Assembly: GCA_029168955.1 (NCBI GenBank)
Contig: JAPDOI010000133.1
Coordinates: 176,001 to 240,000, forward strand
Length of the DNA: 64,000 bases
Source of the DNA: Aplectana chamaeleonis
Taxonomy: Eukaryota; Nematoda; Chromadorea; Rhabditida; Cosmocercidae
Direction of reading: 5' to 3'
In this document: piece after piece, positions 20,901 to 33,000 of the stretch
Layout of the letters: each line of letters begins with the position of its first letter
Position numbering within the stretch: position 1 is the stretch's first letter
Program-made: the position numbers and the translations under genes
The notes under the pieces: model-generated
What the model saw: the letters and a program-made list of their open reading frames with translations, nothing else
Told to the model about the DNA's origin: nothing
Databases searched by the model: none

Positions 20901-23900
20901 ACAAGGAGAGAACACTTGAACAAAGTGGCCATTTGGAATGAAGGATACGCTGCCAAGACCGTTTTCTGCAATGGAATTCGAATGTTCCCTGCGTAACAAC
21001 AGAAGGGTCCCCTGAACAGAGCTGTAAGCGCAAAGTGAATGTACAGAGATGGACCGACTCGAATCAAGAACGGCTTCGTCTCTTACGCGCGGAGCACACC
21101 CGGTTTGTGAAGGATCATCTCGCCAAAGCGGCCGTCAACCCTATTCTCGGTAATGTGCCGCCCAGGGTATGTGATACCGAGTCCGAGCTCGGTAGGCGCG
21201 CCAGGTGTAACCTTGCTTCGTTGCGCTGCGGACATTCTCCATTGCTTATGTCTTACCTGCACAGGCTCGACAGTAGCCAGCCTGACGTGTGCCCAGACTG
21301 TGGAAACCAAGGCCACGACACTAAACACCTATTTCATTGTCCGAAGAAGCCAACAACGCTCACTACAATGGACTTGTGGACGAATCCAGTGCTGGTCGCC
21401 CAGTTTCTCAACTTGTGAAGAAACCCCTCTCAGTGGCTGCAAAGAAGAAGGAGAAGAAGCTGTAAGCGTTTTCACGGCTCCGCGGATAGGTATGGGTCAC
21501 CTCTCAGGCTACTTGTAGGGTGTTCCGAGATTTTTCTCGGATTCTCCTCAGAACTTATATTTCGGTGAAAGGGTATTTAGGGTGCTAAACAAGAATCCAC
21601 GGTCCATTTGTCGATATTCCGGTGTTTACGGTAGAAAACGGTGAGAATGGTGTCAACTAACTCGCGAAACTCCTTTTGAAATTTGAAAATCGAGAAATAT
21701 ATGCCAGAAACATGATCTTAGAAACACATAATTCATTTCGAATGGCCACTTTTCCCTAGTAGGCTTCCCCTATCAGACCGTCTTTAAGCCGACTAACTCT
21801 ACGAAATCAGTTTGTTTTTTTGTTATAATAAACATTGGGAAACCCTGACAGATTACCTAATACAGCATGAGGTCCTTTTGAAATCCAACAAAATCAGTTT
21901 CGTTCAACTGAAAATAAACCTCACATGTTGCCAGCGTGACAATCAGCTGCAAGTTGTCGACATTTAGCTGTTCTCGTAACTTTTCCATAACCTCCAAGAT
22001 CACCGATCCTTTTACTATCTGAAACACATGAGCTCACAGAGAAAATTTGAAATGGATCGGCCAGCAGCTGCTGACTTCGTTCTGCACTGAACACCAACAA
22101 AATATAGAGAAACCAACGTGGAAGTTGAGCATGTGGGCAATGAAAACCACACTGTTCTCGAGTTTCTTATCGTCCTGAGTCTGTGGCCGTGAACCCTCCT
22201 CAACAAAATCTCGCAAGAATACTTCAACAAAATATGCGGCTGAAAAAAACAGGCCTCAATGAGAATTCGACAAAAAATTGATTTCGAAAGTTTTTGATCT
22301 ACTCACAAATTTCTTCGCTCGTGAAGGTATGAATGTGAGCCAAGAACAGGGCATATAGCGAGAGCAGCTGATCCTGAAGCCGATATGGAGCACAGATCAG
22401 TCGCGACAGTATACGAGTCAGACACGACTTTACATCTGAAATCATTAGAAAAATTATTTAGTTGTGGTAACCGCGACAAAAAATCGTTCAACATGAAAAA
22501 ATACTATAGAGTATATTATGCTCGGCGAGAGTGTACGACGATTCGCATACTCTGAACGTCGTTCATACTTCCGCCGTAGCGCGTAGCGGGGCAGTGCAGT
22601 CCTATAATATTGATCATTCGACGCGGCATGATCAATATTATAGGAATACACGCTCGGCGACGGAAGTATAACTGACGCCTAAGACACGCGAAACCTTGAA
22701 AAGGGCCAAAAGCCACAACAGGTGACAGCGAGCAATCAATGGCGGCAGCTGGCGACAACGTGTCACTCGATAGGACGCTTATAGTCATCAATCCTATGAT
22801 GAAGCAGAGAATTACTGGAACTTTGATAGGCGACAGTCGTCGACTATAAACGACATCAAGTGACAAAGATCGATGCTGCAAGCAAACTATGTACAGAAGA
22901 GACAATTTGAGAGCGCCGATGTACAGCAATGCACAGCGGATTTGATGAGCGACAATAGGCGAGAATGAGCGACAGCAAGCGATATTGGACCAACCTCATC
23001 GGAAATATGAATATAGACGATTTTAGAAAGTCAGTGTATAGCAAGGAACAGCCGAATTTGCCCGCGCGACAGTAGGCGACAGTGATTGCCAACAAGCGAC
23101 AATGAGCGACATTGGGCGACACCAAACGGAAATCACAACATAGAAGATCTGAGAAAGTTAGCGAAGAAAATTCAAACAACAGGTTTTGTCAGCGAAAGAC
23201 GGCGGTAGCGCGCGGCAGGTAACGACACCAATCAAAAATTACAACAAAGCACTTTGGATAAGATCAGTTCATTATCTCACATGAAAGTTCTGAGCGAAAT
23301 CTGAAAACATTCCTTGGAACACTCTAAAAATGCCCTGATAAGGTATAATTACCCTTCCGCTGAGCGTAGAAAAACGTCTATAACTTTTTTCAGAGTGATT
23401 ATAGACAGCTAAGGAGGGCTGATTCAGATTCTACGAAGAAAATTGGTTTTAGAGAAGTATATCTCACTTGGAATGGCCAGGCGTCCTAACCCAGCGACAG
23501 TTGGCGACACTGAGCGACAAATAGCGTAGAGAGTAAGAAAAAGCGATGTTCTGCGAAAATGAGCGGAAATCGTCACACAAGACAACAAGAAAACACACTA
23601 AATTTTCTTCAGATAAAAGAGCCAGAAAGGCGACACTGAGCGACAACAAGCGACAGACATCATCAAGTGGAAATCTTAATAGGAAGACCTGAGAAAGTAG
23701 TTTGTAGGCGACAATGAGCGACAACAAGCGAAAACAAGCGACATTCAAGAAAATCTAAAACGAAAACCACAACAACGTGGGTAGGCGACAATGAGCGACA
23801 ACAAGCGAAAACAAGCGACATTCAAGAAAATCTAAAACGAAAACCACAACAACGTGGGTCCGAGACTTGATACTTAACAATTCACAGCGGCCGTTGTTGA

Positions 23901-26900
23901 ACGTCAGTGAGCGATAGCTAGCGACTCTGGACGATACTAAGCGGCAATTTTTATAAGCGCAATCAGGCGACACTGCGCGACAACAAGCGACATTAGACGA
24001 TACTAAGTGGAAATCATAATAGGAAAAGCTGAGAAAGTAGGTGTGCAACAATCAGCAAGGACCTTGATTATTATGAGCGACAATGAGCGACAACAGGCGA
24101 CATTCAACAAAATTTAAAACGAAAACCACAACAATGTGGGTCCAAGACCTGATACTTACCAATGTACAGCGGCCTATGTTGAACGTCATGTGAGCGACAG
24201 CTAGCGACTCTGGACGATACTAAGCGCAATTAGGTGACAATGAGCGACAACAAGCGACATTAGACTATACTAAGTGAAAATCATAATAGAAAGATGTGAG
24301 AAAGTAGGTGTGCAACAATCAGCAGGGACCCTGATTATTATAGGCGACAATGAGCGACAACAAGCGACATTCAACAAAATCTAAAACGGAAACCACAACA
24401 ACGTAGGCTCGAGAGTTGTTACTCAACAATGTACAGCGCCCTCAGTTGAACGTCAGTGAGCGATAGCTAGCGACTCTGGACGATACTAAGCGGCAACTTT
24501 GATAAGCGAAAGTAGGCGACAGTGAGCGAAAACAAGCGACATTGAGCAACAGTAAGCGAAAATGACAAGTGAGGATATATGAGAAAGTCAGTATACAACA
24601 ACATTATGTGCAATTTGATGAGGGACACCAAGCGACACTACCCGATATTGAACCCAAAATGTCAAAAGCCGATTCATTGAAGAGGAAAATGAAGTCAAAG
24701 ACATACATACGTCAACAAGCGACAATGGGCGGCGCCAAGCGACAGTGGGCGACATCACCGAAAAAGTCTTAAAAATTAATTTCACCGTAGAAACTCACCA
24801 TTCTTAGAATTGTTCTGCCAGACCTCAGCAATCACTTGATGACTTCTCACGAGTGTACCTTCCGAGAGTCTGAAAATTATGTTGTTTAGAGATCACAAAG
24901 CATAATATGATCCTGAATCAAGCTCACCTATTGAGGGTTCCCATCAGTATTCGATCAATTTTCATTTTCGACTCACTATCGCCTCCTTTCGCGTCTAAAT
25001 CCTCCAGCTTCTTATGCGCGCCCTTCAGATCAAGGCTCACCACCTTGCCAGTTTTACTGAAATCCCCAACTTTAGCTCGCTCAAAGTATAGTTAGGTCCT
25101 TGGCTTACTTCCTCAAGGAAAAACATTCAAATCTCACCCGCGGCTGAAGTCGCGATCGCGTGCGCTGGCCCCCTAATCGATTCAGGTCGAGAGAAGAGCG
25201 CAGCCGATCAGCTTACCTTACCGCCAGCCGCCGGTGAGATTTGAACCGCCCGCGCCAGCCGTGAGTGGAATTTAAATGTTTTTTTTCTTAAGGAAGCAAA
25301 CCACGGACCTAACTATATGTACACCCAAACTCACGTTACCTGCTAACCCTCCGCCCATAAATATCCTCCTTATACTCCTCCTCAGCCTCGTCCTCGCTTT
25401 GATCTTCCTAAAAAATCTTTCTCTTCAGACAGAAAAGACCAAAATATGAAGGAATAGGTTTTTTTGAAACTTACACCATCACTTCCAACATCATCCTTAT
25501 CGATTTCCTCTTCCTCACCTTCCTCATCCCCTTCTTCACCATCAAACTCCTCGTCTTCATACTCTTCTGAGCCTCCTTCTCCAAGGTCACTCCCTGCATC
25601 TTCCCCATCCTTTTCATCGTCCGCCTCGCTGAGGTCGTCTCCTAATAGCATACTGATTCACTACACAAACAATTGAACATTAGGAAAAAACTGAAACAAA
25701 CTTAAAATGCTCTTTAGATTTTTTTCAATTTTTTTGACTAGTCTATCTTTTCACATGAATTTTCATTTTTATCACAATTAATTGAATATTCGAATTCTCT
25801 TCCATAGTGAAATCCGTGAACAGCTTAATAACAAAATCTATGGTGGAAAATGTATTTCAAACACATACACTCTGTTTTTTTTCCTTTCGATTAGCAATGA
25901 AAGCGACGTTTAGGGTCAAGCGTGGTTGTGTAGGTTCTCAACGTGTAGTAAGGGGGTCATCTAAATTTTGGCTCAATAATGGATATTTCGTGTGAGGATC
26001 GTAAGAATTCCGACCGAAAAAAAACGAACATCTGTACAAAGAGGATTGTAGCATTTTCGAAAAAAAAATCGACCATCGAAGGCAGAGGGGATCGTAGCTC
26101 CTGAAAGGTCCTACACAACGGCCCGCTTGACCCTGGCGCATTTACCGAACGTTTATCGATTTTCGTTATTTTGTGCACCACAGCTACAAAAATCAAAATA
26201 ATTCCAAATTCTATTCAAAAAACTGAACCAAACTTATCCCGATGCGAATCGTGCGAGAGATAAAGGCCTTTTTTATACAAATCTTCTTGATTCTTTCGAA
26301 TTTTCTTCCACGCTATCACAACAAAAATCAATTACGTTAACAATTTTACACAGAAAAAAATCCGAAAACGGTTATGCCCTACAACCTATGATGAAGAATG
26401 GGCTCACCTTTCAACGCGATGTCCTGATCAGTTGACGACGCCAGAATTCCTTTTCGATCCTCACTATCACAGAACTCCAATAAATCTGCATAAAAAAGGA
26501 TATGGATCTTTGAGAGAAAAAATATTTCGGGGAATTTTCGATTTTTCACAATTTTACCTTGAAATTCAATCCCAAACATAGCAAAACTGCTGATTAACAG
26601 ATTAAAATAGAGCGTTCAAGGGTCCGGCAGTCCCACAAGACGTCTAATCTCACGACTTTCGCGCGTTTCCAAAAATTTCAGGTGTTTCCCTATCGAAAAC
26701 CGATTCCCAAAACCGAAACACCTTACCCTAAACCTAAATTTTCCCGAATTTGTACCTTTTTCCGACCATCCCTGGTCCAGAAAAAAAGTTCAAATTAATT
26801 CTAAGCCGACCTCAGGCGTCCTAAAGAGCAGGAGGTAGGTATGATCGGACCGTTGCGCCAAATTTCGGGGGAGCTACGACCCCCCCTGTTGACCGAATAT

Positions 26901-27917
26901 TTTCAGAAAAATCCAGGGTTTTTTACGATCCACATAAGAGTGAACCTTACACTAAAAATGCATACTCCTCACGCGCAACTGGCTATTGTTACCTCATTTT
27001 AGCTTACCAAGTGGTTTGGGGAAAATTCCATTTTTTCTCTATTTTTTAATTTTTTACGACCTCCCCTCTGAATAATATTTTTTTACAAACATTTTTCTAA
27101 ATTTTTACGACCTCTGTTGCGCCGAGTCGCAACCCTGCTCAACCCTGCCCATAAACTGTCCCAAGCTAAACATGAAATGTAAGACAATTTTACCCCAGAA
27201 GATCAAAGAGATCGCACAGAGGCACCACGAGACTCTTCCACCCTTCGGTTTTGGCAAAAATCTACAAAATTCTCTTGATAAAAACTCCATTCCTACTCAC
27301 AATCCAGCCCATCGTTGGTGAAGGACTTCGGCTTCTTCGCCTTCTTTCCCTCTTTGATTCCAAGCAGCTTCGAATATCGATTGATGTCAATATCGTCCTG
27401 CTTCTCGCCATCTCCCTCCATTGCAATCTGCTGCTTTTTCTCCTAAATCGCATTTTTTGGTTATGACAGTGGGCGTGGCAACTAGATATAAGCTCCGCCC
27501 AAATAGAAATTTCACCTGCACTTCCTTGAGATACTGCTCATAGGTAAGATCCGCATCAGAGTCGGATTCTGACGAATCTCCCCGCTTTCGACGTTTCTTT
27601 CGAGACTCATCCTCATCAGAATCCTCCTTTTCCACAAACTCCGCCTCCATTTCTCGTCGCTTCTTTTTCCGTTTTTTACTTTTATTCTTGCTCATAAACG
27701 CCTCTTCCATCACCTTCTCGATCTCAAACACATGATTTTATTATTGCAAAAAAATTGAGAAAAAAAAATTGAAAAAAAAACCAACCGGCTGGTGTCGACT
27801 ACGTGCCACAGTCTGTAGCTTCCTCATTTGTTTTGCACGTTTCCTGTCCAACTTCCTCGACGAAAAACCGCCACTCTGCTCCGACTTCACCACTGCCATC
27901 CATTTTTTCAGGCCCAT
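14911..27917 (-). CDS. NOM1: NOM1/SGD1: nucleolar MIF4G and MA3 domain protein, 18 exons
   Basis: NOM1 (yeast Sgd1) is a nucleolar MIF4G-MA3 protein that works with a DEAD-box helicase in 18S rRNA maturation (family knowledge). Minus-strand exons: 27917-27786, 27722-27516, 27442-27301, 26485-26408, 25641-25475, 25407-25340, 25056-24928, 24869-24799, 22435-22307, 22239-22118, 22018-21925, 19167-19071, 19011-18896, 18837-18762, 18701-18538, 18451-18276, 18096-17965, 15135-14911. All phases join, giving 2325 bases, 774 residues and a TAA stop. Residues 1-115 are basic with acidic runs, 187-265 are strongly acidic, the MIF4G region is about 270-475 (IAHMLNFH), and the MA3 region about 570-690 (RRNIFCT, EKTFNPFY, QYALWDR, ITILKVVEW). 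The start ATG follows a TTTCAG acceptor by 15 bases, which fits a trans-splice site. Exon 12 (19167-19071) is the least conserved and rests mainly on phase. Confidence 0.94.
15270..17910 (+). repeat. ~150-bp tandem repeat with GC core in NOM1 last intron
   Basis: The core GCGTCGCGG-CTCGCGTGCGG recurs near 15277, 15391, 15545, 16070, 16225, 16379, 16523, 16804, 16949, 17117, 17268, 17422, 17740 and 17878, mostly 144-168 bases apart. Between cores the sequence is AT-rich and alternates between two subtypes. One contains GCTTTGTTGCTTTCTAAG-like sequence; the other has TTTGTTATGTTAGGTAGCC followed by CCACATTTAAATCAATATTG. The real higher-order period is therefore about 309 bases. Copies decay towards 17.9 kb. 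The array fills most of the 2.8-kb intron between the last two NOM1 exons. Confidence 0.85.
15650..15932. mobile_element. MITE family TACTGTGC, copy 1
   Basis: TIRs of about 65 bases begin TACTGTGCTTATCTGGGC and end GCCCAGATAAGCACAATA, with CGCTTTGCGGCCGCACGC pairing GCGTGCGGCCGCAAAGCG. The TA at the ends suggests a TA target. It is inserted in one unit of the ~150-bp array. Sister copies lie at 29021-29304 and 63398-63680. Confidence 0.88.
19478..19740. repeat. Inverted pair of tRNA-like sequences
   Basis: A plus-strand tRNA-like module at about 19478-19545 (AATAGCGCAGTGGATAGTGG, then CCAGGTTCGAGTC) faces a minus-strand one at about 19672-19737 (TGTAGCGCAGTGGTTATCGC, then CAAGTTCAATTC). Both A boxes are good and both B boxes imperfect. 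They lie in NOM1 intron 11. Cloverleaf stems are incomplete, so SINE or decayed tRNA is more likely than functional tRNA. Confidence 0.55.
20850..21420 (+). mobile_element. LINE 3' fragment (Jockey/I-like ORF2 C terminus)
   Basis: The plus-strand frame 21035-21418 encodes about 127 residues ending in the C-terminal segment typical of Jockey/I-type non-LTR elements. It contains LASLRCGHSPLLMSYLHRLD, the zinc-knuckle-like CPDC-HDTKHLFHCP, and the end DLWTNPVLVAQFLNL. Upstream sequence from 20850 looks like further decayed element sequence. Reverse transcriptase and endonuclease domains are absent, so this is a 5'-truncated dead copy in NOM1 intron 11, antisense to the host gene. Confidence 0.85.
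22553..22679. mobile_element. MITE family TACTTCCGCC, copy 1
   Basis: An inverted repeat of about 125 bases: ACGTCGTTCATACTTCCGCC at the left and GACGGAAGTATAACTGACGC at the right, with TATAATATTGATCAT pairing ATGATCAATATTATA in the centre. Related copies: 37838-38021 and 57002-58226 (split). It sits in NOM1 intron 8. Confidence 0.8.
22700..24765 (+). repeat. GCGACA-rich repeat field in NOM1 intron 8
   Basis: The words GGCGACAATGAGCGACAACA and AAGCGACATT recur dozens of times at roughly 10-12-base spacing. From 23.70 kb a longer unit appears: GCGACAACAAGCGACATTCAA, then AAAACCACAACAACGTGG, then GAACGTCAGTGAGCGATAGC. It returns near 23704, 23784, 24068 and 24345, so the higher-order period is about 260-290 bases. 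Minus-strand frames of 90-110 codons across it are translations of the repeat (VAHCRLL, VAYCR). No gene is supported. Confidence 0.8.
25085..25317. mobile_element. MITE family TAGTTAGGTCC, copy 1
   Basis: Termini TATAGTTAGGTCCTTGGCTT and GGACCTAACTATAT are inverted, and the symmetry continues through CTTCCTCAAGGAAAAAC and CTTAAGGAAGCAAACC. It occupies the intron between NOM1 exons 6 and 7, starting about 28 bases from the exon 7 acceptor. A one-ended relative begins at about 58393. Confidence 0.8.
25920..27120. repeat. Diffuse GGGGTCGTA / TACGACCCC motif region
   Basis: Scattered words such as AGGGGGTCATC, GAGGGGATCGTAGC, CTACGACCCCCCC and TACGACCTCCCC recur around NOM1 exon 4. The phrase CCCGCTTGACCCTGGCG at about 26120 returns at about 28862. 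This points to decayed copies of one repeat family on both sides of the NOM1 5' end. There is no gene beyond the NOM1 exon. Confidence 0.45.
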
Positions 27918-28264
27918 AACTGATCGCGAAACCTGAAATTTCAATTTTATAAGTTTGTCATAAGAAGGAAAACCACGAGAACAGGGCGGATGAAGATTTC
28001 AAGGAACTGCCGAGTACAGCTCTGATGTAAGTGGAAAAAGCCTTGATCAAGATGGAAGAATTAAGGGGTAGACGAAGTTCTGAAATCCATGTCAAAGCTG
28101 AGCCTCTTGGTGGTGATTTTACAGAGTTAAGATTAAAGGCGAGCCCCTCCCCCTTTTTTCCCAGAATCTCAGTGAACGCTCCCACACATATCTGCATTTG
28201 TAAACAGTGCACACAGACCTACCCTCTAGAAAACGTCGTAAATAACATCATTCGAGGCACTAGC

Positions 28265-28376
28265 GACGCGCGCGCGCGCGACGCCACGGCCTCCGTCTGC
28301 CCTACGCTCTCTCACTGTCTCTAACCTCCGCTCCGCACAAGCACGCGTGGGAACCAAGTGAATTTCGCCGTTTTAT
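28265..28376 (-). repeat. Dispersed element (GACAGTGAGAGAG family), copy 2
   Basis: The reverse complement of the 2499-2600 and 40296-40397 copies: ACGCTCTCTCACTGTCTCTAA, then CACGCGTG and GAATTTCGCCGTTTTATA. It lies between the divergent starts of NOM1 and the coiled-coil gene. Confidence 0.6.
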
Positions 28377-28489
28377 AACCTGTAGATGATCGGTCAATAC
28401 AAAAACGCTTGGGAATCCGCCATTGTAAGCAGAACCCATTATTGGCTTAGAAAACATCGAAACGGGATAGCGACCCCTCCATCCATCAC

Positions 28490-29700
28490 AGTCGATAGAG
28501 GGGTCGTACAACTTAGAAATAGGTCGGCACTGACTCTGAACACTGATGCCTTTGAAAGCGTCAATCAGGGTCGAACGGGGTTGTGAAATTTCGCAACCGG
28601 GTAGGAAAGGGGGGGAGTCGCAAAATTTTCGGCCCGAAATTGAAGGGTAAGGGGATCGTAAAATTTTTGAACCAAAAATTAAAAATTCTGGAAGCGAAAA
28701 CATTAGGAATCACTTCCCAGTACCAAAAAATCTCATTATTCCCTGACAGAAAAAGTAACCAAAAATTACACTTCGTGGGGGGGGTCGCAAAAATTTCAAA
28801 TTTTTGGAAAACATTCGATGGCGGGAGGGGGGGTCGCTCTGATTTCGGAAATTTACACAACGCCCCGCTTGACCCTGGCGTCAGTACGGGTGCTAAGAAG
28901 TGATAGGAAAAGGATTACGATCCCCAAGATAAACGGGCAACGGAGGGGTCGTAAACGAAAAAGTATCAGAGAAAATTCGTAAAAGGACCAGTTGCAAAGC
29001 CCACATTGATGGCAGAACTGTACTGTGCTTCTCTCGGCCGAATTCCGGCCCGCGATTGCGTCTCACAACGTTTTGCGGCCACACGCTCCCGAGTCGGAAG
29101 AGTTTCCAGAGCCGCAGCCGCCAATCTGTTGACTCTGGGTGGGTTTTGGAAGCAGGAAACTGAAAAAAAATTGGAGAAAACTGTATAAAAAAGCCACATC
29201 GAATCGGCTTTGGCGCTGGAAACTCGACCGACTCAAGCGCGTGCGGCCGCAAAGCGTGTCGAGACGCAATTGCGGACCGGAATTTGGCCCAGAGAAGCAC
29301 AGTAGTTTTTCAAGAGCAGGCGAAGCAGCTGCTCAAATCAGTGTAAAAGAACTACGACCCCTCCAGCGGAAGATCGCAACTGGAGGGTGGGGAGGGGTCG
29401 TAATCGCATTTTGCTTATTGTTAGGAACAAATGTAGTGGAGCGTTAATTAGACACGAAGCGGAATGACTGCGAAAAATCTTTACAATAAAACTGCAAGGC
29501 CTCTAAACACGACGCGACCCCCCCCCCTTACAGCAAGAGGTCAATAGAGGGGTCCTAACCATAAGATTGTTTGCGAACAAACGAGGAAGTACTACTCATA
29601 TCACTAGAATGAGTCAAGGAAAAGCAAAGCGAGGGAACCAGAGGGCCAGGTCGTCTAATAGGCTCATATGGAGGGGTCGCAGTTTTGGGATCTACCGTCG
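28490..29700 (+). repeat. GAGGGGTCGTAA motif region between divergent genes
   Basis: GAGGGGTCGTA or close variants occur near 28498, 28610, 28655, 28778, 28828, 28943, 29392, 29548 and 29670, embedded in AT-rich sequence and interrupted by a MITE at 29021-29304. No open frame here looks like a gene; the longest lie over the MITE. It forms most of the 2.1-kb space between NOM1 (start 27917, minus) and the coiled-coil gene (start 30017, plus). Confidence 0.55.
29021..29304. mobile_element. MITE family TACTGTGC, copy 2
   Basis: The TIRs begin TACTGTGCTTCTCTC and end GAGAAGCACAGTA; the inner arms carry GTTTTGCGGCCACACGC and GCGTGCGGCCGCAAAGCG. The left arm has diverged more than the right. Same family as 15650-15932 and 63398-63680. 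Confidence 0.85.
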
Positions 29701-30016
29701 ATGTTGAAAAAAAAAACCAGAAACTTTGCAAAATCCCCACAGAAATTCAAATTTCACTATACTTTCAAACGTCTAGCTTCCAAACTGATGTTCTTACGAG
29801 TCCCCATGACCATGACCTGAAGCACGCAGCGCAACCGCGTTGCACGTATAAAACAAAACAAAAAACTATAGATACCAGTTGTTGCTCACCTACAGCAGAA
29901 AACCCACTTGACAAGTGAATCCACGAGATAACCAGTCAGCGCTTCTGACGTGGCTCCTCCTCCAATAGATTTCCGAAATCAAACAATACCCCACCATTCT
30001 CACATCTGACTCCACA

Positions 30017-33000
30017 ATGAGCTGTACATCCTTTGGAGAGGAAGCTCCCGAGTTCCTCGACGTATGGGAGGTCGAGGCCGCCGGAAAGATGAAAATCCTT
30101 GAGGCACAAGAGCGCCGACATAATCGCGTCGTTGAGGCTCACTATCAGGCTGAGGTTGAACTCGAGCAGCTCAGACAGGTGAGGCTCTTTAACCTACAAA
30201 AATTGGAAAAACCTAAGTTTTTCTCATTATAACAGCAATTGGAAGCGCAATGTCAGGAGAAATTCAACAAGGTCGAAGGAAAAATTCTACTCAAGGAGAT
30301 CAAAGGTCGTGCTCACATCGAGGACGAGCTGACCTACATGGAAGAACGAGTAAAGCTGTGCAAGCCACTGGTAGGTTGCCGTGCTGAAGACCACACATGA
30401 CGCTTAGTCCACTCCTAACTTTCCCTAAAACCACCAAAGATGCTGACCCTTCTCTGGGTAACTCCCGAGAGTAATATTCGAGGGAAGCCATACACCGAGG
30501 TGCAGACCCTGAGGACCACCCGTGAAGTTTAGCCCATTTCAAACCCCAGGACTCGGCACTCCAGGGGCCACCCGTGAATCCGACCCATTCTTGAAGATGA
30601 AGCCCTTACCCAGTAGCCCCCTGAAATTCACTCCCCAAAATTAATAAGTCTGAAACCTCAGTAACCACCTAAGAAATGTAGCCCACTCCAACTCATTCCC
30701 ATATTTGATACCTGGGACCCACCCATCAATGGGTTCACTCCCACGATTGGCACCCTACAGCTATACCTATAAAAATTTGGATCCCTCCCACCCATTCCCA
30801 ATCGATGCACCCTAGGACCACACATGAAGTCTAGACCTTTCCCACACGTTCTTGCCACTACTACCTTAAAAACCACCCATTGAGTTTAGTCCTCTTCCAT
30901 ACAATCCCGTACTAAGCACCCATGGACCACCCATGAGGTTCAGCCCACTCATACCCGTTACCAAGTTGTTATCCAAAGAACCACCCGTGAATTCTGGTCC
31001 TCTCCCACACGTTCTCGCAACTGATATCTTAGAAACCACAGTTTCGTCTCCTCCAACCAATTTCCAAGGTTGGTTTAGTGGCGAACACCCATAAAGTCTA
31101 GTCTTCTAAAACTCATTTCCAAGGTTGGTCTCCTGGGGAGCACCCATGAAGTTTAGCCTCTCCCCACCCAATCCCGTGCTTACACCCAGGGACCACCCAT
31201 GCGGTTCAGCCCACTCAAACCCGTTACCAAGTTGATATCCAAAGAACCACCCGTGAATTCTGGACCTCTCCCACACGTTCTCGCAACTGATGTCTTGGAA
31301 ACCACCCATTAGGTTTAGTCCTCTGGGATATCTTAGAAACCACCGTTTAGTCTCCTTTAACCGATTCCCAAAGATGGTCTCTCAGAAACCACCCATGAAG
31401 TTTAGTCCTCTGAGCACATTCCAAAGGGTGGTCTCCTGAAGACCACCAATGAAGTTTAGTCTTCTCCAACCCATTCCCAAGGGTGGTCTTCTAGCAACCA
31501 CCCATGAAGTTAAGCCCCTCCAACCCATTTCCAGAATTGGTCTATTAAAGACCACCCATGAAGTTTCGTCCATTCGACACGCTCCTCTAATCGTGATCCT
31601 CTCGCAACCTACCAGAGGAGTTTAGTCTTCAACAATTAAAATTACATGGTTGAAACCCCAGGGCCCAAACATGACCCTCGATTCCCCCAACTTTTTCGCA
31701 TAAATGCGATTCTATAGACCACCCATGAAGTTTAGTCCCCTGCAAGACACTCCCATGGTTGACTACCTGCAGACCACCTCTGGGCTTTTGTTCTCTCCAA
31801 CTTTTTGAACAAATCTGGTAACCTACGAGCCACCCATGAAGTTCAGTACCCTTCAACTCACTCCCATAATTGACATTCAGAAACCACAAAAAAATTGGTA
31901 TTCCTCCACCCCGTCTGAAGAGTTGGTATTTTGAGGGCCACCCATGAAGTTTGGTCCTCTCCCACAGGTTTCCACAACTAATATTATCTCACGAACCACC
32001 CATAAAAGCTCGTTCACTCCAACCCAGTCATGAGGCTGACACCCAGGGACCACCCATGATGTTGAGACCCTCACACGTTCCCAAATTCGGAATCTCAAAA
32101 ACTTCCCTTGACGTTTGTTCCTCACCCAAGAGGCACCACCTATGAGGTTTGTCCGTCTGGAACCCTTAGCCAGAGTTAGCATCCTAGGGTCCACCCATGA
32201 AGTTTAGTTCAGTCCAATTAGTTCCCAGAACTCCAATCATCCGGACCACCCATAAACTCCAGTTCACCTCACCGAGGACAAATCCGGAAGGAAACGAAAC
32301 ACTCTCTATTGTTACTAGCTATAGATCGCCGCTACGCACCCGCACGCACGCACACCCTCCGCCAACATACAGCCCATAAAACGGCCAATGTCTCACCGTC
32401 GACTGCGTACCACGCGCTGCGCGACCGCACGTGCGTCGGAAGCAGACGAGTTTTGGCCGCCGCGCGACTAGTTTCGGCCGCCGCGCGGCAGCCAAAACTC
32501 GTCGCGCGGCGGCCAAACCCGTCTGCTTCCGACGCGCGTGCGGTCGCGCAGCGCGTGCGGTCGCGCAGCGCGTGGTACGCAGTCGACGGTGAGGCATTGG
32601 CCGTTTTATGGCCTGTACAATCTCCCTATTCTAGTGAAATGTATTGTACACCTTACCTTTCAGATCGTAGAACTACTGATAAAACTGACAACTACGGCAA
32701 AGTACGCAGTCCATTGTAATATTGATACCCGCCGCTGGGTACGCGGAATCGACAAGCGGTCTGTAATACCGCCCGATCGACGCATATGTGACGAGGTACG
32801 TTTATGTCCGTCTGCGCGCGCGTCTCGCGCAGCAGCAATCAGTGATCGATGGCTATTTGTCAACGTTTGCCGCTGCGCGACCGCTCGCGTCAAATACGTA
32901 CGCTCCCACTTCGACCTCTTCCACTGGAACAGCCTGATTTGAAATTCAAATTTGCCACCGCGACGCTCACGCCCGCCACGCCAGGGATATTATGGTTCGA

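Noticed and set aside
22856..24051. Minus-strand frames with VAHCRLL / VAYCR repeats
   Set aside because: They are translations of the GCGACA repeat with no fixed reading frame between blocks, and they lie inside a NOM1 intron.
32309..32942. Arg/Ala-rich frames of 90-136 codons on both strands
   Set aside because: They coincide with the GC-rich palindromic MITE at 32378-32617 and adjacent GC-rich sequence in an intron.
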